Of a stretch of DNA of 64,000 nt, positions 10,429 through 23,235 are shown piece by piece (positions within the stretch are counted from its first letter, which is position 1; each line of letters opens with the position of its first letter). The notes under the pieces were generated by a model that searched no databases, was not told where the DNA came from, and worked only from the letters and a program-made list of their open reading frames with translations. Where the stretch lies: contig CALSFV010000251.1 in the NCBI GenBank assembly GCA_943737045.1, forward strand, positions 62,001-126,000, written 5' to 3'. The position numbers and the translations under genes were made by a program. This DNA comes from Parapristionchus giblindavisi. Lineage: Eukaryota; Nematoda; Chromadorea; Rhabditida; Diplogasteridae.

Positions 10429-11406
10429 GGCTTAGGCTTAGCATTTTTTAGGCTTAGGCTTAGCAATATTTAGGCTTAGGCTTAGAAATATTTTTGCTTA
10501 GGCTTAGGCTTAGCACTATTTAGCCTTAGGCTTAGCAATATTTTTGCTTAGGCTTAGGCTTAGCATTATTTATGCTTAGGCTTAGCTATATTTTTGCTTA
10601 GGCTTAGGCTTAGCACTATTTAGGCTTAGGCTTAGCAATATTTTTGCTTAGGCTTAGGCTTAGCACTATTTAGGCTTAGGCTTAGCAATATTTTTTACTT
10701 AGGCTTAGGCTTAGCACTATTTAGGCTTAAGCTTAGCAATATTTTTGCTTAGGCTTAGGCTTAGCAATATTTTTGCTTAGGCTTAGGCTTAGCACTATTT
10801 AGGCTTAGGCTTAGCAATATTTTTGCTTAGGCTTAGGCTTAGCACTATTTAGGCTTAGGCTTAGCAATATTTTTGCTTAGGCTTAGCAATATTTTTGCTT
10901 AGGCTTAGGCTTATCACTATTTAGGCTTAAGCTTGGCATTATTTAGATATTATTATTATTTAAATAGTCTGAGCCTAAATATATTTAGATATTATTATTA
11001 TTTAAATAGTCTGAGCCTAAATAGTGCTAAGCCTAAGCAAAAATATTGCTAAGCCTAAGCCTAAATAGTGCTAAGCCTAAGCCTAAGCAAAAATATTGCT
11101 AAGCCTAAGCCTAAGCAAAAATATTGCTAAGCCTAAGGCTAAATAGTGCTAAGCCTAAGCCTAAGCAAAAATATTTCTAAGCCTAAGCCTAAATAGTGCT
11201 AAGCCTAAGCCTAAGCAAAAATATTGCTAAGCCTAAGCCTAAGCAAAAATATTGCTAAGCCTAAGGCTAAATAGTGCTAAGCCTAAGCCTAAGCAAAAAT
11301 ATTTCTAAGCCTAAGCCTAACAATAAGCAAAAATATTGCTAGGCCTAAGCCTAAATATTGCTAAGCATAAACATTGCTAAGCCTAAACCTAAATAATTCT
11401 AAGCCT
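10429..11406. repeat. Inverted interstitial telomeric repeat block
   Basis: From 10429 to 10945 the plus strand carries TTAGGC-rich ~50-bp units (two TTAGGC, TTAGCA, a spacer such as CTATT or ATATTTTTG). From about 11010 to 11406 the same unit appears as its reverse complement (GCCTAAGCCTAAGCAAAAAT). The centre (10942-11020) has two copies of a ~42-bp segment with TTAGATATTATTATTATT. TTAGGC is the nematode telomere repeat. Confidence 0.92.
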
Positions 11407-11489
11407 AAGTACATCATATACCGTATGCTCTCAGCTACCGTACTGTCATGTCTAAGATATCTTATTTTAGCCTTTATTCCATCGTATCA

Positions 11490-11845
11490 CAAGTAACAGG
11501 TACTGTAGTCTCTCCTCCCTCTGTATTCTCATGTCTAGGATACTGTAGTCTATCCTCCCCTTGTATTATAATGTCTAGGATACTGTAGTCTATCCTCCCT
11601 TTGTATTCTCATGTCTAGGATACTGTAGTCACTGCTCCCTTTGTATTCTCATGTCTAGGATACTGTAGTCTCTCATCCCTCTGTACATACTCTCATGTCT
11701 AGGATACTGTAGTCACTGATCCCTTTGTATTCTCATGTCTAGGATACTGTAGTCATGCCTCCCTCTGTACATACTCTCATGTCTAGGATACTGTAGTTAC
11801 TCTTTCCTGTGTATTCTCATGTCTTGGATGCTGTAGTCTTACGAA
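11490..11845. repeat. Tandem ~50-bp repeat with TACTGTAGTC
   Basis: Seven or more units of the form ATGTCTAGGATACTGTAGTC, a variable CTCC-CTCT part, then TGTATTCTC. Unit length varies because some copies carry an extra ACATAC. No coding sense. Confidence 0.85.
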
Positions 11846-11855
11846 TACACTCGCG

Positions 11856-12554
11856 ATTTTCAAACGAGTATTTTCAAACTAACAAACAGCGTAACTCGAC
11901 TCCGCCCATTTTACTTTCCGGGCTTGGACACCATTTACTGTGACAATTACACACCCAAAAATCTTTATTCATTCCTGGTTGCGGACGCCACAGGATGTAA
12001 TGCTGCACCCGATCGAAGAGCAAGTTGAAAAGGTCGTCGACGACGTCATCCATGATGAAAAACGATGACGTCATCCACGATGCTGATCTTAAGTACGAGA
12101 TATCATCATAAATTCAGTGATTAGACCTCAGCGAACGATCGATTATTTTGTTTGATCTGCTTATATGGGTTATTGTACATTAATCGATAAACTCATTTCG
12201 TACTGTAGGCTGGAGTTAGCACTGTATGAGTTGTGCTCTAAAATTAAATTTTTAAAAAATCGTTCTGAGTGAAATAGGGTGATTTTTTGTCGTTTTATGT
12301 GCATAATCAAATCTCTTTCACATAGCGATAATACCATTTAATGATTTCAGGTTCAGTGTACAATGTAACGGATAAAAACGAAAAGAAACGTAAACAAGAT
12401 GGGTAACAACAATGTTGTCTAAACATGAAAAACGACTACGGGTACCGGTATTCACGATATCTGAAAATAATCTTTTTGCAGGAACAAAACAAAAATCAAT
12501 AAGGCAAATATTCAGGCCATGCGAAATGGAAAGTGAGAGGATTTTACAACGAGT
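11856..12554. other. Intergenic, one dispersed-repeat copy
   Basis: Positions 11889-11985 resemble 40184-40260 (shared GACTCCGCCCATTT, GGGCTTGGACACC and ATCTTTATT), so this is a dispersed repeat rather than a gene. The rest is downstream of the RPAP3-like stop codon at 12555. Confidence 0.5.
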
Positions 12555-13837
12555 TTAGTCGAAGGCAGATCGAAGAAACGTAGCGACATCTGGTGGCAGT
12601 TTATCGATCAGATTGAGCGCATCTACAATATGCTTATATCACTAAATTGATTGCAATTCTGATCTAAACGATCAATAAATTCTGGAAAATCAATCAATCA
12701 ATCAATCAATAATCTGAATAGTACTGTAGTACTTACTCTGCCGTTCCTTGTCACCCATGAACATGGGCAGAAGATGGAAGCGAGGCAGATACGAGAGACC
12801 GATGAGCGAGTCAGCTACGGCCGTTGTCGTTATCGATCCTGGAGATCAATGATCAATTAAATTATTAATATAATTGGATGTACTATTATTGGTGTACTTG
12901 CACGTTAAAAAATATATTATAAAACTAATATATTAGTTAATAATGTGCCTTATGGTGTTTCGGCCGCTACGTCTAAACACCATAAAGTACAATCGTCAGT
13001 ACCAGGTTGATTCGCAAATTTCATCCGAAAACTCACTATCGCGCTCGTGATTACCAAACCCGTAAACCATTCATGAACTACCGTACTCAACGAAGCTACC
13101 GTAACCCATTCGTGAACTACGGTAACCCATTCCTGAACTTCCGTAACCCATTCCTGAACTACCGTACCCTGTCCAAGCAGCAGCTGGTAGCCATCGATCA
13201 GCGTTTCCAGATGATCATTCTGGAAGAGGTTCGCAAAGACGCTCGGGTAGGTGGCCGGCGGAATTGCCTGCACAATTGTCGATTAGATATTCTCAATCGA
13301 CAAAGTTGTAACTCAATCAATATAATACAGGGACTAAATTTGCCCCCTCACAACTTCATAACTCAATCCCGTATTCGCCCTTAACAATCGCTTAAGTGAC
13401 GGAACTCCATCACTCCCTTATCGTTGATTTTACCCTCACTATTCATGTTTCAACTGATGGATAAAATAAATAAATAAAATAAAATAAAATAAATATATAC
13501 CAGGAAGTACTCGGCAAATAGCGCCGGAGTCGGCTCCAACTGCCGGTGGTGCAGCGCGAAATCGGCAAAGTTCAAGGGCGGACGAAGAGACGCCTGTCTC
13601 CTCTTAGGTACGGTAGTCGTCTCCTTGGGCGGACCCGCTACTGGAGCCATACTTGGCGCTGCAGTCTCCTTGTGTACGGTAGCTTTGGCTACAGTAGGGT
13701 CATCTACCGTAATCTTCTTCGGCACCTCGACTACCGTAGTTGACTCCTCCATGGCTTCCCTCGTCCGAGTTGCTGTTGTATCGGCGCTTATAAAGGCATC
13801 ATCGTCATCGTCTTCGGAGCCTTAATATATTAGTATA

Positions 13838-13896
<59 letters not shown>

Positions 13897-14858
13897 TTTA
13901 TAATAACTCTAAATCATTTTTGTCAACAGGAATACATGGTATGGATTGCAAATCATGATGAATAGGATAATTAGATAATAAATAGTAATCATAATAACGC
14001 TGATAATATGATATACTGTAGATTTGAATACCTGAGAGCAGCTCAAATGTAGTATTGTGTGAGCTAGGTTGAGCCGAATTACAGCTCTCCGCTTCAGAGG
14101 ATGTGACGGACGCGGATGAGGAAGGGAGGGAATCGGTAGCATCCGCGTGTGCCGCGACCGCCTCGAGAGCGCCAGGCGCCAAGGCGTACGGTGGCAGTGT
14201 GTTGGATAGCGTGGAGGAGAACGACGAATTGGACGTGCGATCCGACGAGAGCACAGACGCGGACGAAGAGAGCGCAGACGCGGACGACCGTGCGGATTCC
14301 GATTCGGAAGGCCACTCATATTCTGTCGTCTGTAAAGTGTCAAATATTAATTTAGTAAGTAAATCGTTCAATGTACAGGAGTGATATGCATGTGCGTATT
14401 TAAAATAACGTTAACAATAGAGCCATTAAGTAATATTGTTATGTCAACTGTTTGACAAAAAAGTAAAACACATATTTTTGCACTGTTACACAGCATCGCA
14501 CCTATTCCTACAAAGTGAGTTTTTTACAAATATTGAAATTCTCATAATATTGTATTGAAAAACTATTACAATGTGATATTACAAAGAAATTATATTATAA
14601 AGAAATACTATAGAAATAATAATATTGGTAGTACCCACCGAAGATTGTACGGTAGTTGCCGTGGGTTCCGGAACCGGGAAATGGTCGGCGATCGTTGCCG
14701 TGGGTTCCGGAGCCGGGAAATGGTCGGCGATCGGAATCTTGATCATCTCGGAATACTCAAATTCGTCACCGCACTCCCACTGACGCAGTTCGATCGACCG
14801 AGCGTTCACCTGAAAAACAAATATTGTCCCGACTATAGATACAGTAGGCTATTTATTC

Positions 14859-14910
<52 letters not shown>

Positions 14911-15533
14911 ATTATTTATATTTACATTATTTAGATTATTTATGGTGTATGGGGTTACGGTAGCACTGTTCAAATCAAACTCAGCGCGTTATGCGTGTAT
15001 AGTAGAGGCAAGCAATGATCGGAAATAAAGGAGTATGCGATGCTAGATAACCTTTACATGTGACAGCTCCCGCCTATGCCCCAATTTTCCTCAACTACCG
15101 TACGCACCTTGGTATAACTACCGTAATCAAAAGTGCAAATTACCGTAATCAATAAGCATCAACTACCGTACCCTCCCACGAAGATTGACCAGCGACGCGG
15201 CCGCTGCTTCCTTCTCCTTTTCGGCTCCGTTCAACTTGAATACAACAAAATATATTCGTAATCATAGGTCGAAAAGTATGTTACAAATTACCAAGCCTGA
15301 CCGGATTTTGAGCCAAAACTGTTAAAAAATCTAAGAAACCTGACCGGATTTTGAGCCAACTTTGCCCCAAAAATTGAAAAACCTGACCGGATTTAGAAAA
15401 CCGATAACCTAGCTATTCGACCTATGTTTGTAATCAATATTAAAAAGTCCAAAAATACCTCAAGTACGCGTTGGTAGTCGCTGCGAGCGAGCTCATACAA
15501 ACCGAGCTTTGTCAGGATCTTGGCACGTCTATA

Positions 15534-15615
<82 letters not shown>

Positions 15616-16795
15616 TTTATTCCTTCAAATGAACGCATCGGGGATGAGGAATATCTGTTAGAAAAGTCTTTTGAAGGATGTTCTTCGCCAAGGCGAATCG
15701 GTGAGTTGAGTTGTAAATGAGTTATAAAATGCTTCTGCCATACCAATCAATGACTTAGATGCAAATAAATAAAATGATTTCATAAAATACCACACTACAT
15801 TCAAGGGAAAACTGTAACGTTTCCATGTCATTGCACAATAATTTGGTTGTTGTAGTTGTAGACATAGATAATAATATAATAAATTAATAAAATAATAATA
15901 ATATATTAATAATTATAATAATATATTTATCTTCTCTAAACGGATCAAAAACGAGAAGATAGCTCATGATATATATTGATTGAAAACATTAAAGAGGAGA
16001 TTAACTGCAATATACCTGTGAAAGTTCTTGGCATATGTGTTGGACAGTCGGATGGCCTCATTGACATCTCTCAGAGCGAGCTCACACAACCCGAGACAGA
16101 TGTAGGTCTGGGCACGATTCCCTGAATATTGATTGTCTGCGTGAATATTGATTATCTGTGTGAATATTGATTATCTCGTGAACATTGATGATCTCGTGCA
16201 AGGCATCAATAATATTCGTTCTCAGTCAGAAGGAAATCATTGCATGATGATTTGATCAATGATTTGAATCTTTTAAAATTTTGAAATTTTTTCTAAAAAT
16301 TAGCATAATTTTCACCGACCAAATACTACAAAATCCGGCTGCACTTCGAGTGATTCCGTGTACGACTTGACGGCTGCGTGATAGCGCTTCTCCCGAAACG
16401 CTTTGTTGCCTGTAAAATTTAAAATACGGAATTTGAGTTACGGTAGTCCTGCTCGTAGGTTTTAAAAAATTGGCCTGCTTGACATGATGATGGAGATCAT
16501 ACATTTTTGTTGCAAGTCACAGTTTCATAACTATAATCTGGCCCGCATTTGTGATGTACAAGCTCGATGTGTGATGAGTGACCCGATCTTCATAAGCCGA
16601 CCAATTTATAAACTGCTGACCCGCATCCACAATGTGGGTGTTCGAAAATGTATGATGGAGATACCCCACTCCAGACTCTACATATGACACGTAGGCAGGA
16701 TAAATTATTATTATTATATTATTATTATTATTATTACTCGTACCTTCCTCCTTGAGCTTCAACGCGTGCTCATCGTCCGTTAGAGACGTCGTCAT
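12555..16795 (-). CDS. RPAP3: RPAP3-like TPR co-chaperone, 11 exons
   Basis: Exons (minus): 16795-16744, 16409-16320, 16121-16016, 15528-15459, 15234-15172, 14809-14639, 14329-14032, 13820-13501, 13267-13168, 12838-12737, 12622-12555. All junctions are GT-AG, phases agree, and the sum is 480 codons including TAA. Residues 9-115 form three TPR repeats (LKEEGNKAFREKRYHAAVKS; NRAQTYICLGLCELALRDV; RRAKILTKLGLYELARSDYQ). Residues about 185-283 are Ser/Glu-rich linker; exon 6 carries a tandem IADHFPAPEPTAT duplication. Residues about 360-465 match the RPAP3 C-terminal domain (FADFALHHRQLEPTPALFAE; IPPATYPSVFANLFQNDHLE; LPRFHLLPMFMGDKERQ). RPAP3 brings HSP90 to the R2TP complex, which assembles RNA polymerase II, PIKKs and snoRNPs. 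SPAG1 has the same layout but is larger. Two donors are the repeat motif GTACGGTAG. Confidence 0.88.
13045..13165. repeat. ~24-bp tandem repeat in RPAP3-like intron
   Basis: About five units of TAACCCATTCCTGAACTACC and variants end exactly at the splice donor of exon 9. The repeat supplies that donor, since its CTACCGTAC is GTACGGTAG on the gene strand. Confidence 0.8.
13838..13894. repeat. (TAA)n microsatellite
   Basis: About 19 TAA units in an intron of the RPAP3-like gene. Similar runs are at 14855-14907 (ATT)n, 17468-17494, 34060-34113 and 35077-35132. Confidence 0.95.
15535..15614. repeat. (TAA)n microsatellite
   Basis: About 26 uninterrupted TAA units directly upstream of exon 4 of the RPAP3-like gene; on the gene strand it forms the T-rich tract before the acceptor. 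Confidence 0.95.
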
Positions 16796-17640
16796 AACTG
16801 CGAATTCTCAGTGTGACAAAGATCAAAGATCAAAGATCAGAGAGATCAAAGTACACATCCAGAATCAGCAACTGTTGTACCGATCGATAATTCAAAAAAA
16901 GTAACTTATTTATCCAGCAATTAGGAAAACACTATATAGCAAGCACATATTTACAAAATAAAATATTTAAAACATTTCAATCAAATTTCACAGCATGCGT
17001 AAATTTTACAAAGTATAAATAAATTTAAAATAATATGTAACAATTCGTATAAATTATTAGCCAATTTTACAATCATTATGACGATTGAATCACATCAATT
17101 TAAGCAAGCATTCGTACATAAGACACTACATAACTTATATCATATGAGATCAATCAATAAATCGATCGATACACCAATCAATATCACGTTCGCCACTTCG
17201 GGTTACGGTAGTCTGTGCGGCGCGATTGGAGGAAGGTCGGCGTGAAGAGGGCAGGATCGGCAAGCTGCAAAAGATCAAAGATCAAGCAGAGCATTTACCG
17301 TACACACAAGGACAAAGATCAAAGATCAAAGATCAGAGATCAACCTTACCCCGGGCAGATTGATTGCGACCGCCGTCCGCACATTCTCTCCAGTGAGAAC
17401 ACCCACTCGGATTGGCAGGAGCGTGCAGATGATGATGACCGTAATGGCAAGGCAATGAGTGCGGTAATAGTAATAATAATAATAATAATAATAATATCTC
17501 CGATGATACAGATAATGATGATATACGGTAGTACGGCACAAAATCCTGGATATCAAACAGACCTATCGCATTATTCACTACTCCTACAGTAAGCTTAACT
17601 GGCAACTACCGTACCTTCAACTACTCGTATACTATCTTTC
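16796..17640. other. Upstream region of the RPAP3-like gene
   Basis: This holds GATCAAA heptamer runs (16816-16842, 17268-17342), AT-rich sequence and a short (TAA)n. Any promoter should lie here; I see no clear TATA box or trans-splice acceptor. Confidence 0.35.
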
Positions 17641-17976
17641 AATAGAACAGTACCACGAATATCAAAAGGTTACTAAAGAGCAAAAGCGTAAATCCACTCA
17701 TAATTCGCTTGTTCATCTACATCCCAATAAAATTAAGAAACAGAGATTCACCAGGTGTTAAACTATTAAAAGAACCTTTTCATAGATGATCCCGCCGAAA
17801 TAAAAGTACTGGTACCGTACTCTCAATTATTCCTACTGTATCCTAACATGTTCGCTGCTCAATCCACAATAATTAAATGAGCGTATAAATATAACAATCA
17901 ATCAATAAATTGAATATATAAAGTTAACTTGTCTATTCTTTGATGTCCTACACATCATTCAGTGACTCAATTCTCG

Positions 17977-18588
17977 GGGGGCGATCGATGACCTATGGGA
18001 ACAAAAGTTGTACGATTGTTATCAGTAGGAGTGTACGGTATTGTGCTACCGTAACCGTCGGGAATCGTAAACTGATTTTTTTCAGTGGACCCATGACCCG
18101 GGGTTCATGGTTGAAAATTACCGAAGTCGAAAAATTCATGATGGTCCGAGACCAAATACTATATGCCTGTATATCAAAAGTCAGCTAACTTGTATTTTTA
18201 TGGATACCGTAACCCGAACTACCGTAATCTAGCTACCGTACTCTTCAATATTATAGCGAAATTCAAGGCAAATCCCGGTTTGGTTATGGTAGTTCGGGTT
18301 ACGGTATCCAGAAAGATAAAAGTAGGCCCACTATTGATATAATGGCAACTAGTATTTGATCTCGGGCGATCATGATTTTTTCGACTTTGGCCATTTTCAA
18401 CCATGAACCCCGGGTCATGGTCCACTGAAAAAAATCAGTTGACGATTCCCGACGGTTACGGTAGCACAATACCGTACACCGCTAATGATAACAATGGTAC
18501 AACTTTTGTTGCCATACGCCATCTCCCAATCGATTTATGATCCGTTGCCGAAACGATCGTTGCCGAATCGATCGCCCCCCCCCCCCCC
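17977..18588. mobile_element. Foldback element with G-run termini, 9-bp TSD
   Basis: The ends read GGGGGCGATCGAT (left) and ATCGATCGCCCCC (right), and the arms are inverted copies over most of their ~300 bp (for example CCATGACCCGGGGTTCATGG left, its complement right). The same insertion site is intact in neighbouring repeat units (GACTCAATTCTCGTACAC), which shows the duplication CAATTCTCG at 17968-17976 and 18589-18597. A 9-bp duplication suggests a Mutator-like non-autonomous element. Confidence 0.8.
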
Positions 18589-19273
18589 CAATTCTCGTAC
18601 ACAAACAACAACAAAATGATAACACATCTTTATACATTATTGATTAATTCTTATTACCTTTCTCCTCTTGATCTTCATCTCCAGATTCACCAGGTGAGAC
18701 CCACCAATCCACCGATCCACCGAGCGGGACTTTCAAATGGGCGCCGACTCCTACACGGAAGAGATGTATACGGTAAGCGTCTGCTTACCGTATACATCTC
18801 TTCTAAACTATTATAGGAACTTTTTCCTAGATGATCCTCCCGAAATAAAAGCACTGGTACCGTATTCTCAATTATTCCTACCGTATCCTTATCACAAGAT
18901 TACTAAAGAGCAACAGCAAATCAAACGGTAAATCCACTCATAATTCGCTTGTTCATCTACATCCCAATAAAATAAAGAAACAGAGATTCACCAGGTGTTA
19001 AACTATAAAAGGAACCTTTTCATAGATGATCCCGCCGAAATAAAACTACTGCTACCGTACTCTAAATTATTCCTACAGTAACCTAACATGTGCGCTGCTC
19101 AATCCACAATAATTAAGTGAGCGTATAAATATAACAATCAATCAATAAATTGAATATATAAAGTTAACTTGTCTATTCTTTGATGTCCTACACATCACTC
19201 AGTGACTCAATTCTCGTACACAAACAACAAAATGATAACACATCTTTATACATTATTGATTAAATCGTATCAC

Positions 19274-19366
19274 CTTTCTCCTCATGATATCCGCCTTCTC
19301 ATCGAGAGTGGTCGACCAACATGAGCGGGTATGGTGGCATACGATCGATAAAGGGACGAGGACTGC
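19274..19366 (-). other. 93-bp exon-like cassette (first of six copies)
   Basis: Minus strand: acceptor TTTTGCAG, 93 bp ending GAGGAGAAAG, then donor GTGATACG. Related copies lie near 26127-26219, 27459-27551, 28759-28851, 30245-30337 and 32665-32757, most with donor GTAATACG. No frame is open in all six. I could not match any frame to exportin-2 with confidence, so it may be an old exon or simply part of the repeat. Confidence 0.4.
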
Positions 19367-20068
19367 CTGCAAAAGGGGTATTGATTAGTACAATTTCTTA
19401 GAAATTGTCTTTGTATTCAAAAAAGATCAATATCGATAGAACATTGTCTTTAAATCGGATATCAAAATAACGACGTTTAGGCTGGTTTCGTTGAGATAAA
19501 ACCATTCCTATCGCACAATTCAACACTCCTACAGTATGCCGAACTGAAACTAGCGTACCTTCAACTACTTATACACCATCTTTCACTAGGACCGTACCAC
19601 CCAATATCACAAGAATACTAAACAGCAAAAACAAATCAAAGAGTAAATCCACTCATAATTCGCTTGTTCATCTAGGTACCAATCAAAATAAGAAATAGCG
19701 ATTCACCAGGCGTTAAACAATTTAAGGAACTTTTTTTCCTAGATGATCCCGCCGAAATAAAACTACTGCTACCGTACTCTAAATTATTCCTACAGTAACC
19801 TAACATGTGCGCTGCTCAATCCACAATAATTAAGTGAGCGTATAAATTTAACAATCAATCAATAAATTGAATAGATAAGGTTAACTTGTCTATTCTTTGA
19901 TGTCCTACACATCATTCTGTGACTCAATTCTCGTACACAAACAACAACAAAATGATAACACATCTTTATACATTATTGATTAAATCGTATTACCTTTCTC
20001 CTCTTGATCTCCATCTCCAGATTCACCAGGTGAGACCCATCAATCCACCGAGCCACCGAGCGGGACTT

Positions 20069-20169
20069 TCAAATGGGCGCCGACTCCTGCTTGACGTGGT
20101 CCGGCAGACACGCCATGGCGGAGGGATTCGAAGCGCCGATACGATTCACCACCGCCTCGGAGAAGTACT
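20069..20169 (-). pseudogene. Extra copy of exportin-2 last exon, 30-bp deletion
   Basis: This copy matches the terminal exon at 31207-31095 (YFSEAVVNRIGASNPSAMAC and so on) with its splice acceptor retained. A 30-bp deletion removes the usual ending and joins VKQ to ESAPI and a stop at 20069. It lies inside the repeat array with no upstream exon nearby, so it is probably not expressed. Confidence 0.75.
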
Positions 20170-22101
20170 CTGCAAAGTAGAAGGCTAGATTAAAGTTTTT
20201 TCAAAAATAAATAAAGATCAATGATCATATCTATATCATAAATATTAAACAGTGCAGCGATCAATACTCCAAAGGGATCAGAGATCAAAGATCAACCGGC
20301 GCTATCTTAACATTCAAAGAGATCAATATCGATAGAACATTGTCTTTGAATCGGATATGAAAATAACCGTTTTATTATGGTTTCGTTAAGAGAAAGCCAT
20401 TCCTATCGCATTATTCACTACTCCTACAGTAAGCTTAACTGCAAATACCGTACCTTCAACTACTCAACACTATCGTTCAATAGAACCGTACCCCGAATAT
20501 CAAAAGGTTACTAAAGACCAAGAGCAAAGCAAAGCGTAAATCCACTCATAATTCGCTTGTTCATCAAGATACCAATCAAAATAAGAAACAACGATTCACC
20601 AGGTGTTAAACTATTATAGGAACTTTTCCCTAGATGATCCTCCCGAAATAAAAGTACTGGTACCGTATTCTCAATTATTCCTACCGCATCCTTATCACAA
20701 GATTACTAAAGAGCAACAACAAAGGGTAAATCCACTCATAATTCGCTTGTTCATCAAGATACCAATCAAAATAAGAAACAACGATTCACCAGGTGTTAAA
20801 CTATTATAGGACCTTTTCTTAGATGATCCTCCCGAAATAAAAGTACTGGTACCGTATTCTCAATTATTCCTACCGCATCCTTATCACAAGATTACTAAAG
20901 AGCAACAACAAAGGGTAAATCCACTCATAATTCGCTTGTTCATCAAGATACCAATCAAAATAAGAAACAACGATTCACCAGGTGTTAAACTATTATAGGA
21001 CCTTTTCTTAGATGATCCTCCCGAAATAAAAGTACTGGTACCGTATTCTCAATTATTCCTACCGTATCCTTATCACAAGATTACGAAAGAGCAACAGCAA
21101 ATCAAAGGGTAAATCCACTCATAATTCGCTTGTTCATCTACATCCCAATAAAATTAAGAAACAGAGATTCACCAGGCGTTAAACTATTCAAGGAGAACTT
21201 TATTCTAGATGATCCCGCCGAAATAAAAGTACTGGTACCGTACTTTCTATTATTCCTACCGTATCATTATCACAAGATTACTAAAGAGCAACATTAAATC
21301 AAAGAGTAAATCCATTCATAATTCGCTTGTTCATCAAGATACCAATCAAAAAAAGAAACAACGATTCACCAGGTGTTAAACTATTCAAGGAACTTTTTTT
21401 TCTAGATGATCCCGCCGAAATAAAAGTACTGGTACCGTACTTTCTATTATTCCTACCGTATCATTATCACAAGATTACTAAAGAGCAACATTAAATCAAA
21501 GAGTAAATCCATTCATAATTCGCTTGTTCATCAAGATACCAATCAAAAAAAGAAACAACGATTCACCAGGTGTTAAACTATTCAAGGAACTTTTTTTTCT
21601 AGATGATCCCGCCGAAATAAAAGTACTGGTACCGTACTTTCTATTATTCCTACCGTATCATTATCACAAGATTACTAAAAAGCAACATTAAATCAAAGAG
21701 TAAATCCATTCATAATTCGCTTGTTCATCAAGATACCAATCAAAATAAGAAACAACGATTCACCAGGTGTTAAATTATTCAAGGAACTTTTTTCTAGATG
21801 ATCCCGCAGACATAAAAGTACTGGTACCGTACTTTCAATTATTCCAACCGTATCCTAACATGTTCGCTGCTCAATCCACAATAATTAAGTGAGCGTATAC
21901 GCAACCAATCAATAAATTGAATAGATAAGGTTAACTTGACTATTCTTTAATGTCCTATACATCATTCAGTGACTCAATTCTCGTACACAAACAACAATAA
22001 AATGATAAGACATCTTTGTACATTATTGATTAAATCGAATTACCTTTCTCCAGAACGGAACGGGATCCTCTAACGGGGGACTTTCGAATGGGCGCCGACT
22101 C

Positions 22102-22214
22102 CTAGACAGAAGAGATGTATACGGTAAGCGTCTGCTTCACGTGGTCCGGCAGACACGCCATGGCGGCGGGAATCGAAGCGCCGATACGATTCACCACCAC
22201 CTCGGAGAAGTACT
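22102..22214 (-). pseudogene. Extra copy of exportin-2 last exon, frame intact
   Basis: Same length (113 nt) and frame as 31207-31095, with substitutions such as RIGASIPAAM for RIRAANPAAM and ending QTLTVYISSV then TAG. The acceptor TTTTCAG is intact. Either this or the 31-kb copy could be the one used; the latter is closer to the other exons. Confidence 0.7.
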
Positions 22215-22505
22215 CTGAAAAGTAGAAGGCTCGATTAAAGATTTTTAAAAAATTAAAGATCAAAGATCATATCTATATCATACATATTAATGAGTGCAGC
22301 GATCAATACTCCAAAGGGATCAGAGATCAAAGATCAACCGGCACAATATCTCACATTCAGACTTATCCTATCACCGTCACCCCCCCCCCCCCGCACTATT
22401 CACGTTTCAGCCTTTCCACAAAGGTACCACAGAGCACGCCTTCAATGATTCGTCCTCTATGTAAATATAAACATCATATCATCCAGCCCCACTCTTAATC
22501 TAAAT

Positions 22506-22712
22506 CATACATTTTCGGCGCCCTTACCGGATTGTTTTATATAGTGAGCTGATTTTCGAAATATAATGGGTCCATTTAGAAAAATCGTTATTTTTTTGCT
22601 TAAATTGCAATCTTTCACATTTAAAAAATGACCCTTATATAGTAGGTTGATCCCGAAAATGAGCCATGCATAGTGGATCGATCCTCACGCAGAGAGGGTA
22701 TGAAAATGTATG
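22506..22712. mobile_element. MITE with CATACATTTTC termini
   Basis: Perfect terminal inverted repeats CATACATTTTC / GAAAATGTATG flank ~207 bp with internal TATATAGT palindromic segments. Two relatives, 22944-23125 and 24871-25050, share the interior (GACCCACTATATA, GGCCCATTTTAGG, AATAACGATTTTTAAGCGAA) and the right end but lack part of the left end. A CCCCCC run precedes it at 22381. Confidence 0.65.
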
Positions 22713-22943
22713 ATATAAATACATGCATCATATACATCGGCTCAATGTTATGAGTACGTTTGTGTCTAGTTTGATCATGTGTGGTAACATTAGCAAAAAA
22801 AAAGGGGGGGGGTGAGTACCATTGATAGCCGAGTGTTCAGCGAGCACAATATACAAGATAAATCCTGAGAGATGGACGATCGCGGAAAGTTTTCGTGAGT
22901 TTTCTACTTCAATCAACAAGTTTCAGTTCGATCATACAATTGC

Positions 22944-23125
22944 CATACCCTCGCAGTGCGAGGATTGACCCACTATATATGGCCCATTTTAGGCCACTTG
23001 ATAAAATAAGGAAGCTAAAATAACGATTTTTAAGCGAAAATAACGAATTTTGTGAATCAACCCACCCTATTTCGATAATTGACCCACTATATAAAAATAA
23101 ACGGTGAGGGTACCGAAAATGTATG
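22944..23125. mobile_element. Relative of the 22506 MITE
   Basis: Starts CATACCCTCGCAGTGCGAGG and ends GAAAATGTATG; nearly the same as 24871-25050 (direct orientation). The pair brackets the Tc1-like foldback at 23236-24862. Confidence 0.65.
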
Positions 23126-23235
23126 AGTTCGATCGTTTAATAATTTTGACTATAGAGAAAAATCGTCAGTCCATCAATTGCAAAGTGCATAATATTTGAT
23201 TAACCCCAACAATGCAACTGTTGATGCAACTCATA

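Noticed and set aside
10429..11406. CRISPR-like array
   Set aside because: Eukaryotic context; units are telomere-like tandem repeats without unique spacers.
13898..14371. Overlapping frames on both strands in 13898-14384
   Set aside because: Only one minus-strand frame fits splice phases of the RPAP3-like gene; the others are shadows of a Ser/Asp-rich exon.
18540..18590. Assembly gap or sequencing artefact at the C-run
   Set aside because: Both ends of the foldback carry a G/C run and a clean 9-bp duplication, so it is the element terminus, although run length may be inaccurate.
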